Source of the DNA: Arthrobacter sp. MN05-02
GTDB lineage: Bacteria; Actinomycetota; Actinomycetes; Actinomycetales; Micrococcaceae
DNA: 64,000 nucleotides
Assembly: GCA_004001285.1 (NCBI GenBank)
Contig: AP018697.1
Coordinates: forward strand, 3,424,434 to 3,488,433
Reading direction: 5' to 3'
Every line of letters begins with the position of its first letter. The first letter of the stretch is position 1. Shown in pieces: positions 50,038 through 59,300 of the stretch. The position numbers and the translations under genes were made by a program. A model generated the notes under the pieces. The model searched no databases. It was not told where the DNA came from and saw only the letters and a program-made list of their open reading frames with translations.

Positions 50038-51765
50038 ATGTCTGAAACGAACACAGCCTCGATCCCCCTGCAGGACGCCGGGCAGCCCGCCCGTGACGAC
50101 CCCTCCGCCCCGCGGAGCGGCTCCATGGCCCGCTCGAGCGCGATCATGGCCGCCGGGACCCTCGTCTCGCGGATCCTCGGCCTCGTCCGTGTGGCGCTCC
50201 TCGCCACCGCGATCGGTGCGTCCGGCCAGGTGTCGGACCTCTTCACCTCGGCCAACAACCTGCCGAACTTCATCTACCTCATGCTCGCCGGTGGCGTGTT
50301 CAATGCCGTCCTGGTGCCGCAGATCATCCGCGCCAGCAGGCAGCCGGACCGGGGCGCGGACTACGTCAGCCGGCTGCTCACCCTCGCTGCGGCAGCCCTG
50401 CTCGTGCTCACGGTACTCGTCACGCTCGCGGCACCGGTCATCGTCGGTCTGACGACGAGTGTCACGGGCGCCAACCTCGCCCTCACCACGGCCTTCGCCT
50501 ACTGGTGCCTGCCGCAGATCTTCTTCTACGGCATGTACGCGGTGACCGGGCAGATCCTCAACGCCAACGGTTCCTTCGGTCCCTACATGTGGGCGCCCGT
50601 CGTCAACAATGTCGTCTCCATCGCCTTCCTCGCGGTCTTCATCGTGCTGATGGGGAGCGAGCAGTCGGAGCGGCACAGCCCCGAGACGTGGACCTCGGCG
50701 CAGACGCTGCTGCTCGCCGGCGGAACGACGCTCGGCATCGTGATCCAGGCACTCGTGCTCTTCCTGCCCCTGAAGCGCCTTCAGCTCGGTCTGCGCCCGA
50801 AGTTCGGCATCCGCGGAACGGGCCTCGGCCGTACGGGCAGGCTCGCATCGGTCACCATCGTCACGATGCTCGTGGGGAACGGGCTCTACCTCGTGAACCA
50901 GCGCGTCGCGACCATCGCGTCCGAAGCACGTCCGCGGCTCCTCGCGCAGGATCCACCCGTGCAGATCGCGGGCCTGACCAATCTCGAGTTCGGCGCGATG
51001 GTATACCAGCTACCGCATTCCGTCATCGCGCTGTCCCTGGCGACGGTCATGTTCAATCAGCTGTCCTCGGCGCATGCCGACAACAACCTGGCCGCCGTCC
51101 GCGCCACCCTGTCCCAGGGGCTGCGCATCATCGGCGTCGCGACCGTCTTCGGTGCCGCAGCACTGCTCGCGTTCGCAGGGCCGCTCGGGATGCTGTTCAG
51201 CGAGTCGGCGGAGAGCGCCGCCACCAATGGTGTCATCATCGCGCTCCTCGCCGTGGGGGCCCCGTTCCTCAGCGCCAACTTCTTCCTCAACCGGGTGTTC
51301 TATGCGAGCGAGGACGTTCGGACGCCGCTCAAGATCCAGCTGATCCTGTCCGTCGTCGGCGTCGTGCTCGCCCTGGCCGCGGGCATGTTCGATCCCCGCC
51401 TCATCGTGCCCATGCTCGCCGTCGCCTACTCGCTCGGCAACGCGATCGCCGTCGTGGTCAGTCATGTCTTCCTGGTCCGGGCGATCGGACCGTACGGCGC
51501 CGGCCACGTCTTCGACATGCACGTGCGCCTCGTGATCGCCGGGATGGTCGCCGCGCTGGCGGGCACGGCCGTGTCCTGGGCGTTCGGTGGATACGACGCC
51601 GGCGGATTCGTCTGGCAGTCGAAACTGAACGCCGTCGTCGTGCTCGCGCTGGGTGGGATCGTCCTGTCCGTGGTCTATTTGGCCATGCTCAGACTGCTCC
51701 GGATCACAGAACTCAGCCAGGTCCTGGGGCCGCTGCTCGGGCGGTTCCGTCGGGGCGGCGCCTGA
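50038..51765 (+). CDS. murJ: Lipid II flippase MurJ (MviN)
   Basis: 575-residue MOP-superfamily flippase with about 14 transmembrane segments. N-terminal MARSSAIMAAGTLVSRILGLVRVALLATAIG, then TSANNLPNFIYLMLAGGVFNAVLVPQI, GQILNANGSFGPYMWAPVVNN and LATVMFNQLSSAHADNN. Unlike mycobacterial MviN it has no fused C-terminal pseudokinase; that part appears to be the next gene. Start ATG at 50038 or three codons earlier at 50029. Confidence 0.95.
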   Translation: MSETNTASIPLQDAGQPARDDPSAPRSGSMARSSAIMAAGTLVSRILGLVRVALLATAIGASGQVSDLFTSANNLPNFIYLMLAGGVFNAVLVPQIIRASRQPDRGADYVSRLLTLAAAALLVLTVLVTLAAPVIVGLTTSVTGANLALTTAFAYWCLPQIFFYGMYAVTGQILNANGSFGPYMWAPVVNNVVSIAFLAVFIVLMGSEQSERHSPETWTSAQTLLLAGGTTLGIVIQALVLFLPLKRLQLGLRPKFGIRGTGLGRTGRLASVTIVTMLVGNGLYLVNQRVATIASEARPRLLAQDPPVQIAGLTNLEFGAMVYQLPHSVIALSLATVMFNQLSSAHADNNLAAVRATLSQGLRIIGVATVFGAAALLAFAGPLGMLFSESAESAATNGVIIALLAVGAPFLSANFFLNRVFYASEDVRTPLKIQLILSVVGVVLALAAGMFDPRLIVPMLAVAYSLGNAIAVVVSHVFLVRAIGPYGAGHVFDMHVRLVIAGMVAALAGTAVSWAFGGYDAGGFVWQSKLNAVVVLALGGIVLSVVYLAMLRLLRITELSQVLGPLLGRFRRGGA

Positions 51766-51840
51766 CGCGGCAGCCCGGGAATGCCCTGGCAGACCGGTAG
51801 CATGGTGAGAAATCAGCCAGGGTCTTGCCGGGAGGAACAC

Positions 51841-53394
51841 GTGCCAGAAGCAGTCGACGTCGGTTCAGTGCTGGGCGGCCGCTATAAGGTGACGGCCTAC
51901 GTGCTGGCATCCGCGGAGAAGGACCTCGTGCTCGACGGCGTCGACCAGGTACTCAACCGGCCGGTCAGCATCCTCGTCGCCTCGGCCGGGAACGCGTCGC
52001 AGGTCGCCACGAGTGCCCGCGAGCTGGCGTCCGGCGACAGGAACGACAACATCCAGGTGCTCGACCTCGGCATCACCGAGTCCGGTACCTACCTGGTGAC
52101 CAACCGCGCGTCGGCGCCCGACATGCTGGACCTGATCGTGCAGCAGGACGCTCCCGCTCAGGAAGCACCCTACGTCGAGCCGTTCTTCACCGACACGCTC
52201 GGTTCGGAGATCTTCGGCGGGCCGCGGTCCAGCGAGCCGGAGACCGACTACGACGACGACCACTACGAGGACTACGACGACGGCCGGCAGCACCGGAAGT
52301 CGCGCCTCTCGGGGCTGACGCGGCGCTTCGGGCGGCAGGGCACCGATGAGGCATCGTACGACGACGCTTCGGACCAGCCTGATGCCGCCGCCGGACCTGC
52401 CCCTGAGCGGCAGGCCACCCCCCACCTCGTCCCGCCGCCGCCCACCCAGCGTCCTTCGGGTGCGTCGGCAGCGCCCTCCGTGCACCGGGACGAGCGGCGC
52501 GAGGATCGGGACGACACCGGTCCGCAGCGAACGGGAGCTGCAGCCGGCGCCGCAGCCGGTGCCGTAGGGGTCGGAGCAGCGGGGGCGGCTTCCGCTGCGG
52601 CATCCCCCCAGTCCGAGCGGGCTGCATCGCGTTTTCCGTTGTCCTCCTTCGAGGACGACGACGAGATCGACGGCCCCGACGGGTCGGGCGGCTACGGAAC
52701 CGATGACGACGACAACGACAGCGGCGGGCGCAGGTTCACCCGCGTCCTCGTCGGGGTGGTGCTCGCGGTCGTCCTGGTGGTCGCCGTCGTCCTCGCGGTC
52801 ACCCAACTCGGGTCCATCTCCGGCGGGACCGACGTCGCGCAGGACCCGACCGGCCAGGCGACGACTGTCCCCGCCTCCGACGACCCCGTGGAGACGCCGA
52901 CTGCCACCGCCGAACCCACGCAGGAGGCCGTAGCGCCCGTCATCACCGATATCACCCGCGTCGTCCCGGACAACCAGGCCCTCGATGCTGCGAACGACCC
53001 CAACCTGCCGTTGATCATCGACGGCAATCCTGCGACCTTCTGGGGCAACCAGGTGTACGCGAGCGACACCTTCGGTGGCCTCGCGACGAGTCTCGCGCTG
53101 GTGGTGCAGCTCGAGCAGGAATCCACCATCTCGGAGGTGTCCATCGCACAGCTCAACGGAGCGGGCGGCAGCTTCTCCGTCCTCGTGAACGACCAGCCGA
53201 CGCTCGATGGTGCCGAACAGATCGCCCAGGGCAGCTTCACCGCGCCGACGGTGACCCTTCCGATCCCTGACGGTGCGGACGGGCCACGGACGGCGAGCTA
53301 CGCGATCATCAACTTCACCCGGCTGCCGAGGCTCTCCAACATCCAGGCACAGTACCCGTTCGGCCTGCGGATCGCGGAGATCAGCGTCCGCTGA
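51841..53394 (+). CDS. MurJ-associated pseudokinase-like membrane protein with discoidin-like domain
   Basis: 517 residues from a GTG with a GGGAGG site. Residues ~8-110 look like the N-lobe of a Ser/Thr kinase (VGSVLGGRYKVTAYVLASAEKDLVL...RPVSILVAS), but no HRD or DFG catalytic motifs follow. Residues ~115-295 are acidic and disordered, a membrane segment lies at ~300-323, and the extracytoplasmic part (~370-517) has a galactose-binding/discoidin pattern (LPLIIDGNPATFWGNQVY ... ISEVSIAQL). In mycobacteria the MviN pseudokinase binds an FHA protein when phosphorylated; here it is a separate gene 75 bases after murJ. Confidence 0.85.
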   Translation: MPEAVDVGSVLGGRYKVTAYVLASAEKDLVLDGVDQVLNRPVSILVASAGNASQVATSARELASGDRNDNIQVLDLGITESGTYLVTNRASAPDMLDLIVQQDAPAQEAPYVEPFFTDTLGSEIFGGPRSSEPETDYDDDHYEDYDDGRQHRKSRLSGLTRRFGRQGTDEASYDDASDQPDAAAGPAPERQATPHLVPPPPTQRPSGASAAPSVHRDERREDRDDTGPQRTGAAAGAAAGAVGVGAAGAASAAASPQSERAASRFPLSSFEDDDEIDGPDGSGGYGTDDDDNDSGGRRFTRVLVGVVLAVVLVVAVVLAVTQLGSISGGTDVAQDPTGQATTVPASDDPVETPTATAEPTQEAVAPVITDITRVVPDNQALDAANDPNLPLIIDGNPATFWGNQVYASDTFGGLATSLALVVQLEQESTISEVSIAQLNGAGGSFSVLVNDQPTLDGAEQIAQGSFTAPTVTLPIPDGADGPRTASYAIINFTRLPRLSNIQAQYPFGLRIAEISVR

Positions 53395-53411
53395 GACGGG
53401 ACCACCCGATC

Positions 53412-53436
53412 GCACGGACGACGCCGTCGGCCGTGC
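53412..53436 (+). terminator. Hairpin ahead of the trxB promoter
   Basis: 12-bp arms (53412-53423 and 53425-53436) with one mismatch. It lies 18 bases past the pseudokinase-like gene and directly before the SigR-type promoter, so it likely separates the murJ unit from trxBA. Confidence 0.55.
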
Positions 53437-53455
53437 CCGGGCATACTCGCCCGGT

Positions 53456-53481
53456 GGAATAATCGTCCAGAGGGTTCCGTT
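53456..53481 (+). promoter_or_regulatory. SigR/SigH-type promoter of trxBA
   Basis: GGAAT (53456-53460), 18 bases, GTT (53479-53481), with the context TGGAAT and CGTT. The trxB start codon is 74 bases downstream. trxBA is the classical target of Streptomyces SigR and mycobacterial SigH, so the call agrees with established knowledge. Confidence 0.8.
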
Positions 53482-53554
53482 GAGGGAAGTGTCCGCAGGT
53501 TCGGCCGGTTCGGCCCTACCAGCGCATGAAAAGACAGAAAGGTCTTTCGAGAAC

Positions 53555-54613
53555 GTGACAACGCAAACCGATGTCCAGCTGGACACGCCCACCGCAGACA
53601 GCTCAGGCAGCGAGCCGAAGATCCACGACGTCATCATCGTCGGATCGGGTCCTTCGGGCTACACCGCAGCGGTCTACACCGCACGGGCCAACCTGAAGCC
53701 GGTCATGATCGCGAGTTCGGTGAAGGCCGGCGGCGAGCTCATGAACACCACCGACGTCGAGAACTTCCCGGGTTTCCCGGAAGGCGTCATGGGGCCGGAA
53801 CTGATGGAACAGTTCGAGAAGCAGGCACGCCGCTTCGGCACCGAGATCCTCTTCGAGGACGTCGTGTCCGCAGAGCTGTCGGGCGACATCAAGAAGCTGA
53901 CCATCGCGACGGGCGAGGAGTTCCTCGCGCGTGCCGTGATCATCTCGACCGGTTCCGAGTACCGCGAGATCGGGCTGGACGACGAGAAGCGCCTGTCGGG
54001 GCACGGTGTCAGCTGGTGTGCGACCTGCGACGGATTCTTCTTCCGCGACCAGGACATCGCCGTCGTCGGCGGCGGCGACTCGGCCATGGAGGAGGCTCTC
54101 TTCCTCACGAAGTTCGCCCGCTCCGTCACCGTGATCCACCGCCGTGACACGTTGCGCGCGTCGAAGATCATGCAGGACCGCGCTTTCGCCCATGAGAAGA
54201 TCGACTTCCTCTGGAACTCCGAGGTCGTCGGCATCCACGGTGCCGACAAGGTGACCGGCGTCAGGGTGGCCAACACGATCGACGGCACCACGAGCGATCT
54301 CGATGTGACCGGCATCTTCGTCGCGATCGGCAACGACCCGCGGGTGGACCTCGTGAAGGATCAGCTCGAACTGACCAGCGAGGGAACCATCGCCGTACAG
54401 GGACGCACGTCGAAGACGTCGCTGCCGGGCGTCTTCGCCGCAGGCGACGTGATCGACCCGACCTACCGCCAGGCCATCACGGCCTCCGGCAGCGGCTGTG
54501 TCGCTGCCCTCGACGTCGAGCATTACCTGGCGGATACCGTCAGCGTCGCCCAGACCGCGGCCCGGGTGCCCACCCCGCCGGCCGAAGCAGTGTCCGAATC
54601 AGCTTCACTCTGA
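53555..54613 (+). CDS. trxB: Thioredoxin-disulfide reductase
   Basis: NADPH-dependent flavoenzyme that reduces thioredoxin. 352 residues from the GTG at 53555: FAD motif DVIIVGSGPSGYTAAVYTARANL, redox pair CATC in VSWCATCDGFFF, NADPH motif AVVGGGDSAMEEALFLTKFA and C-terminal FAD motif VFAAGDVIDPTYRQAITASGSG. Homologous sequence begins at IHDVIIVG, so the ~28 residues before it form a lead. Followed by trxA after 25 bases. Confidence 0.96.
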   Translation: MTTQTDVQLDTPTADSSGSEPKIHDVIIVGSGPSGYTAAVYTARANLKPVMIASSVKAGGELMNTTDVENFPGFPEGVMGPELMEQFEKQARRFGTEILFEDVVSAELSGDIKKLTIATGEEFLARAVIISTGSEYREIGLDDEKRLSGHGVSWCATCDGFFFRDQDIAVVGGGDSAMEEALFLTKFARSVTVIHRRDTLRASKIMQDRAFAHEKIDFLWNSEVVGIHGADKVTGVRVANTIDGTTSDLDVTGIFVAIGNDPRVDLVKDQLELTSEGTIAVQGRTSKTSLPGVFAAGDVIDPTYRQAITASGSGCVAALDVEHYLADTVSVAQTAARVPTPPAEAVSESASL

Positions 54614-54638
54614 TCGATCGAACAGTAGGAGTATCGCA

Positions 54639-54965
54639 ATGAGCAACGCAAAGGATGTGACGGACGCGTCATTCGACGCCGACGTCCTGCAGGCGAGCAA
54701 GCCAGTGATCGTCGATTTCTGGGCGGAATGGTGCGGCCCCTGCCGCATGCTGTCGCCCATCCTGGACGACATCGCAGCCGAGCACGCCGAGAAGGTCGAC
54801 GTGGTCAAGGTGAACGTTGACGACAACCCGGCGATCGCCGCGAAGTACGGCATCACATCGATTCCCGCCGTGTACGTCTTCCAGGGCGGGGAGGTGGCCG
54901 CGACCTCCATCGGTGCCAAGCCGAAGCAGGTACTCGAGCAGGAATTCGCATCTTTCATCAATTGA
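54639..54965 (+). CDS. trxA: Thioredoxin
   Basis: Small thiol-disulfide oxidoreductase of 108 residues. Active site WCGPC in VDFWAEWCGPCRMLSPILDD and the cis-Pro in GITSIPAVYVF are intact. The ATG follows a TAGGAGTATCGCA ribosome-binding site. Second gene of the SigR-promoted trxBA unit and followed by an intrinsic terminator. Confidence 0.97.
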   Translation: MSNAKDVTDASFDADVLQASKPVIVDFWAEWCGPCRMLSPILDDIAAEHAEKVDVVKVNVDDNPAIAAKYGITSIPAVYVFQGGEVAATSIGAKPKQVLEQEFASFIN

Positions 54966-54978
54966 TAGCGTTTTACGG

Positions 54979-55009
54979 AAGGGCCCGTCGCATCTGCGGT
55001 GGGCCTTTT
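54979..55009 (+). terminator. Intrinsic terminator after trxA
   Basis: 14-bp stem including three wobble pairs (54979-54992 and 54995-55008) followed by TTTTC, 14 bases past the trxA stop. One of the few hairpins in the window with a T-run. Confidence 0.85.
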
Positions 55010-55158
55010 CTCGTGGGTGCCCCACCGGACGGTCGACTCCCGACGAGTGTTGCGATCCGCGGTCAGCGCCAGGCCCCAGCGCCTGCATGTCCTCCCTGGG
55101 AGGACACCCCTGGCTCGAATGGGGACAGCTGCTTGACGGGCCGCCCGCCCGAGAGCGC

Positions 55159-55172
55159 GTTTCACGTGAAAC
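55159..55172. other. parS: parS site 1
   Basis: GTTTCACGTGAAAC, perfect 14-mer core of the ParB-binding palindrome, 190 bases downstream of trxA. Confidence 0.93.
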
Positions 55173-55628
55173 TGGTTCGCGCGGAGTCCATCGAGGACTG
55201 CCATTGCAAATGATTTGGGACTCGTTATGGGGAAGACGACATGCTGATACGACAAGAGAATCTTTCCTTTGCCGGATGTCGGATGCAATGACCACCGAAT
55301 TCGAGAACCTCGCTCGTGAAGCATTCAGCTCCGAGCAGATTGGGAAGGACGGCGACCAGTTCCTGCCGATCCGCGTCTCATAGGCCCCGGTACGACAGGA
55401 ACGTCAGACCGACCAACAGCGACCGGAGCGGACTCCGCAGCTGTTCACCAGACGATGCGTCGGCACCGTGCCTTCGTCAGCGGTGGTGCGATCGGCAGGG
55501 ATGGTGATCGACTCGCCGGCTGCTGAGCCGGAAGCTCCGCCGCTTCTTCGAACAGGCTGTACCCGTGCTCTCACGACTTCGTTCGAGCCATGCACGTGCT
55601 TCTCATCGCGCAATGGACTGCCGGACCA

Positions 55629-55680
55629 TCGCCGCAGATTACAAGGGCTTCGAATCGTCGCAGACTACAAGGGCTTCGAG
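55629..55680. repeat. 26-bp tandem duplication
   Basis: Two adjacent 26-base units (55629-55654 and 55655-55680) differing at three positions, core CAGATTACAAGGGCTTCGA. It is a local duplication within the gene-poor region; no function recognised. Confidence 0.75.
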
Positions 55681-56159
55681 TTACGCCATCTGCAACTGAT
55701 TCGCCGCGACAAGGAGTCATTGAACGCATCGACGCGTATGACAGGAACAGCGGCGCCGGCACCGAGAGCCACCCCGTCTGCCCGACGCCTGTCGCCACAC
55801 ATGGCTCATGGACCAGGGCGCGTTCGCCGCGCTCATGGTGGCGGTGATCCCGCTACTGGTCGATACAGCGATGCGAATCTGCACTAGGGGCCGCGGCGGG
55901 CCACTCGGCTCCGAACGGTGCGTCCGGCGTGCAGCCGGGAGGAACGAGACATACCGACGCTTCCGCAACTTCGGTAGCAGCGACCGCGGAGCAGTTGCTT
56001 CCACCCCCGCCGGTTTGCCCGCGGTCGTAATCGAGGGATCGCCGCCCCTGCCGCCTCAGCTCCGTCATCGTCTCGATGCTCGACGAGGCGCTGACCCCCT
56101 GCCGGTCGACGCACGCCGCGGCGGGTCGAGAAGGTGAGCACGCTGAGGCAGTCCCGATT

Positions 56160-56173
56160 GTTTCACGTGAAAC
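56160..56173. other. parS: parS site 2
   Basis: Perfect GTTTCACGTGAAAC core in the gene-poor region. Confidence 0.93.
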
Positions 56174-56609
56174 CCTGAGGCGAGCACGCTCGCCGAAGTT
56201 CTCATCGAATGTGCTGAAACATAGTTAGGCATCGCTGCGCCTATCATGAGAGGGACTCTGGAGACGGTGAGGGGGCACAGACCCCGTCTTTGGCGGTCCG
56301 CCGAGAGCTCGACGAGGACGCAGCTTGCGATCGGTGCCAGGTCAGGAGTTCCGCCGACCGTTGGAGCGAGGCATTCGATTGCGGATCCGTTATTGCAGCA
56401 TGCAAGAGCTCCGGCCGCTCGCGCTGATCGCCGAGACGACCAACACGTCCATCGCGCCAACTTCCCTCCAAAGTCGCCCTCCTCCATTGCGTTATACACC
56501 TTCTCCCACTGGGTCAAAGTCGCGCCGCTGAACCGGGATGGCAAGTCTCCGATGTGTGGCATCGAAGGGGGCGGTCACCATACGCGAATAATGGAAGGCT
56601 GATCCACTC

Positions 56610-56623
56610 GTTTCACGTGAAAC
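56610..56623. other. parS: parS site 3
   Basis: Perfect GTTTCACGTGAAAC core, followed by A as in the 16-mer consensus. Confidence 0.93.
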
Positions 56624-56729
56624 AAGCCCCTTCCGCACAGCCGCACCCCAGGTGGAGCACACCGGACGGCGATGCCGCGTAAGACCATCAGGAGGCGACT
56701 CAGAACAGCCATACCGAAGAAGCTAGGAG

Positions 56730-56773
56730 GACGCCTGACGGATACTGAACAGACGCCTGACGGATACTGACCA
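56730..56773. repeat. 22-bp tandem duplication
   Basis: Two adjacent 22-base units (56730-56751 and 56752-56773) with a single mismatch, core GACGCCTGACGGATACTGA. A recent local duplication between parS sites 3 and 4. Confidence 0.8.
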
Positions 56774-57095
56774 GGAGCGTGCCTTGGGCGCCCTCGAGGC
56801 CTTCACAAGCTCTTACGGCGCATCCTCGACGCTCAAGGGACGACAGTCATCTGAGGAGTCACAGCTGGAGCTTATCGCGGGAGCGGGCGACGACGGTCTC
56901 ACCACCAGGAGCGGCTGGCAACCCTGAGCGGTCGCCTGACCATAGCAGCTCTGAGTTCCGGCACCGCGACGACCGCCCACCTGCACTTTCGGTGAGTGCT
57001 TCCGGACGAGTATTGAACCGCAGGCAAGAACAGGTTGCGTACCAGGCCAAGTCAGCAGGTTGCCGGTCGCTAGTTCGATGACGCTTGTGCGACTG

Positions 57096-57109
57096 GTTTC
57101 ACGTGGAAC
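57096..57109. other. parS: parS site 4 (one mismatch)
   Basis: GTTTCACGTGGAAC, one mismatch from the palindromic core. The same variant is found inside parA at 60247. Confidence 0.75.
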
Positions 57110-57399
57110 ATCGTCACGACACGCTGTCTGATAGTGGCGTCCTGCGTCGTCTGTTGGCGTTGAATCGACACAAAGTAGGTCGGCGTGCACCGCCGCACAG
57201 GATGACTCGAAGCAGGCGTTCGACTAATCTTGCACCGATGCTGTGAAGCTCATCAATGCAGTGCAAATAGAGATGTCGCTCAGATATAGAGGGCCCTTCG
57301 ATTACAGCCGCGTCGATTCGCTGGTGGATGCGCGTCAAGCTCTCCCTGAATACTCAGCCCGGGTCGCGCCATCGGCTTATAAAGGACGGTGCTACCGCC

Positions 57400-57413
57400 G
57401 TTTCACGTGAAAC
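57400..57413. other. parS: parS site 5
   Basis: Perfect GTTTCACGTGAAAC core, 260 bases downstream of parB. Confidence 0.93.
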
Positions 57414-57621
57414 ACTAAGCGTGGCTGAGCGGACACAACGATTGAGCAAGGACACCGCTGCTATGTGTGCCGAACGGGTGGAAGCGAGCGTCGCTCCCTT
57501 TGGTCCGCCATCTCGATGGTCGGTTGCCCCCTGATTCGGGTGGCGCCGCGAGGGCGCGATCGGGTTCGACGGAGAACCATTGGGAGGAGTCAATCCGATC
57601 CGAACTATCGACCGAACTGAA

Positions 57622-57655
57622 GACGGCCCCTGTTTCACGTGAAACAGGGGCCGTC
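57622..57655. other. parS: parS site 6 inside a 34-bp palindrome, also a likely parB terminator
   Basis: The full 16-mer TGTTTCACGTGAAACA (57631-57646) is the only perfect 16-base match in the window. Flanking bases extend it to a perfect 34-bp palindrome. It ends 19 bases past the parB stop, so the RNA would fold into a long hairpin able to terminate parB transcription. Confidence 0.88.
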
Positions 57656-57673
57656 GATACAGGCGCTACGTGG

Positions 57674-59224
57674 CTACTCGGAGGGAGGCGAAAGCACCCC
57701 GATGATCCGGTTGAGATCGTCGACGCTCGCGAATTCGATGCTGACCCGACCCTTCTTGGCCCCGAGGGTGATCTTGACGTTCGTATCGAGCCGATCGGAC
57801 AAGGACGTGGCCAGATAGTCGAGACGTTCGTGCCTGGCGCCATCCCGGGGGGCAGAGGGCTTCGCCGCCCTGCGGAGTCCGCCGCTGAGGGCTACGATTT
57901 CCTCGGTGGAACGGACCGACAGCCCTTCCGCCACGATGCGCTGGGCGAGCTTCTCCATGTCTGCAGGATCTCCGAGGCCGAGCAGTGCTCGCGCGTGCCC
58001 GGCCGACAGCACACCGGCAGCTACTCGTCGCTGTACAAGGGGCGGCAGTTTCATCAGACGGAGCGTGTTCGAGATCTGCGGCCGGGACCGTCCCAGGCGA
58101 CCGGCGAGCTCATCATGGGAACACCCGAAGTCGTCCAACAGCTGCTGATAGGCTGCAGCCTCTTCCAAGGGATTCAGGGCGCTGCGGTGCAGGTTCTCGA
58201 GCAGCGCATCCCTCAGAAGATCATCATCGAGCGTCGATCGGACGATAGCCGGGATGCTGTGCATGCCGGCCTCCCGGGATGCACGCCAACGACGTTCTCC
58301 CATGACCAGCTCGTAGGACGTAGTACCGCCCTCCTGCGACGGACGAACCACGACGGGCTGAAGCACTCCGATCTCGCGGATCGAGTGTACGAGTTCAGCG
58401 AGCTCGTCCTCATTGAACTCGACGCGGGGCTGCTTCCTGTTCGGATGGATACTGTCGAGAGGGAGTTCGGCGAAGGTGGCACCCGGTACCGGCACCAGTG
58501 CGGCGTCCGAACCTCCGTGCTCCGGTCGCGCCATGGCGAAGTCGGGATCCTCCATCCCTGTTTCACGTGAACCCGTATCGATCGATGAATCCGAATGCAG
58601 TGCTGCTGACGAGTCGCGATCGGGGGCGACCAGGCTGTCCGCTGACTCCACCAGGTGTTCCGCTACCCGCGCATCGCCCTGTTCCGACGCTGTCGCAGAC
58701 TCTTCCGATCGTCCGGGAACTTCCGTCCGCCGACCAGCACCAGCACGCTCGTCTGCTCCGACCGCGGATTCCTTTCGCGCCTGGTCCGACCCGTTTTCCT
58801 TACCGCTGACCGTTCTCGGGACGTCTGCAGCACTTCCCTCGGTATCCGGCGTCTGCGTGGTTGCCGTCTTGGGCTGCGACTGCTTGGCCGATCTCGTATC
58901 CCCACCACCCGCGTTCTTCCGCGCGGTGGATGACTTCGCTACGCGTTTCGATTGTGCATCGAGCATGTTCTTGTTGATGCCACTCCGGAGCGCGGACGAG
59001 TAGGACCGTGGCTGCTCCGCTACATCCTCCTCGGTCACGCGCTCGAAGAAGAGGTCCACGGGTCTGCCCGCTGGTTTCCGCGACCCCTCTGACGCTGCAT
59101 TCTCTGCAACCCGGTCGGTCGCCGGGTCCGCCTCGGGCTGCGCCGGCTCGGTGACCTCCTCGACCGGGGCGCTGGGTATGAGCGCACCGAGCCCTCGGCC
59201 CAGACCACGCCGCTTTTCCGCCAT
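57674..59224 (-). CDS. parB: Chromosome-partitioning protein ParB
   Basis: CTP-dependent clamp that loads at parS and spreads. 516 residues, much longer than usual (about 300-350) because of a ~190-residue low-complexity segment (~60-250) between the ParA-interacting N-terminus [17 protein letters not shown] and the core. The core starts at [13 protein letters not shown] and has the CTPase C-box GERRWRA at 309-315, the HTH ([38 protein letters not shown]) and the C-terminal dimer domain ending [14 protein letters not shown] one-mismatch parS lies in the low-complexity part. Confidence 0.96.
   Translation of the reverse strand: MAEKRRGLGRGLGALIPSAPVEEVTEPAQPEADPATDRVAENAASEGSRKPAGRPVDLFFERVTEEDVAEQPRSYSSALRSGINKNMLDAQSKRVAKSSTARKNAGGGDTRSAKQSQPKTATTQTPDTEGSAADVPRTVSGKENGSDQARKESAVGADERAGAGRRTEVPGRSEESATASEQGDARVAEHLVESADSLVAPDRDSSAALHSDSSIDTGSRETGMEDPDFAMARPEHGGSDAALVPVPGATFAELPLDSIHPNRKQPRVEFNEDELAELVHSIREIGVLQPVVVRPSQEGGTTSYELVMGERRWRASREAGMHSIPAIVRSTLDDDLLRDALLENLHRSALNPLEEAAAYQQLLDDFGCSHDELAGRLGRSRPQISNTLRLMKLPPLVQRRVAAGVLSAGHARALLGLGDPADMEKLAQRIVAEGLSVRSTEEIVALSGGLRRAAKPSAPRDGARHERLDYLATSLSDRLDTNVKITLGAKKGRVSIEFASVDDLNRIIGVLSPPSE
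58560..58573. other. parS: parS-like site 7 inside parB (one mismatch)
   Basis: GTTTCACGTGAACC within the parB linker-coding part, where it encodes SRETG. Confidence 0.65.
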
Positions 59225-59300
59225 GTCGTTCCTTCCGAACGATGGAGCCCTGCTTCACCGTCACATCGTCGTGGTCCAGCCGGACCGGTACTACGAACTA

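Larger units (their letters stand above)
54966..57673. other. 2.7-kb gene-poor centromere region with six parS sites
   Basis: No convincing gene on either strand between trxA and parB. Open frames are short and lack family motifs; the best fragments (plus 55258-55383 with TEFENLAREAFSSEQIGKDG, minus 56562 downward with MPHIGDLPSRFSGATLTQWE) look like remnants. GC falls well below the flanking genes. It holds parS at 55159, 56160, 56610, 57096, 57400 and 57632, plus two short tandem duplications. In mycobacteria cwlM lies here; it is missing. Confidence 0.75.

Noticed and set aside
56065..56562. Minus-strand 165-codon frame between trxA and parB as a real gene
   Set aside because: No ribosome-binding site, a rise in rare-codon use and no motif beyond a short plausible start; treated as a possible remnant only.
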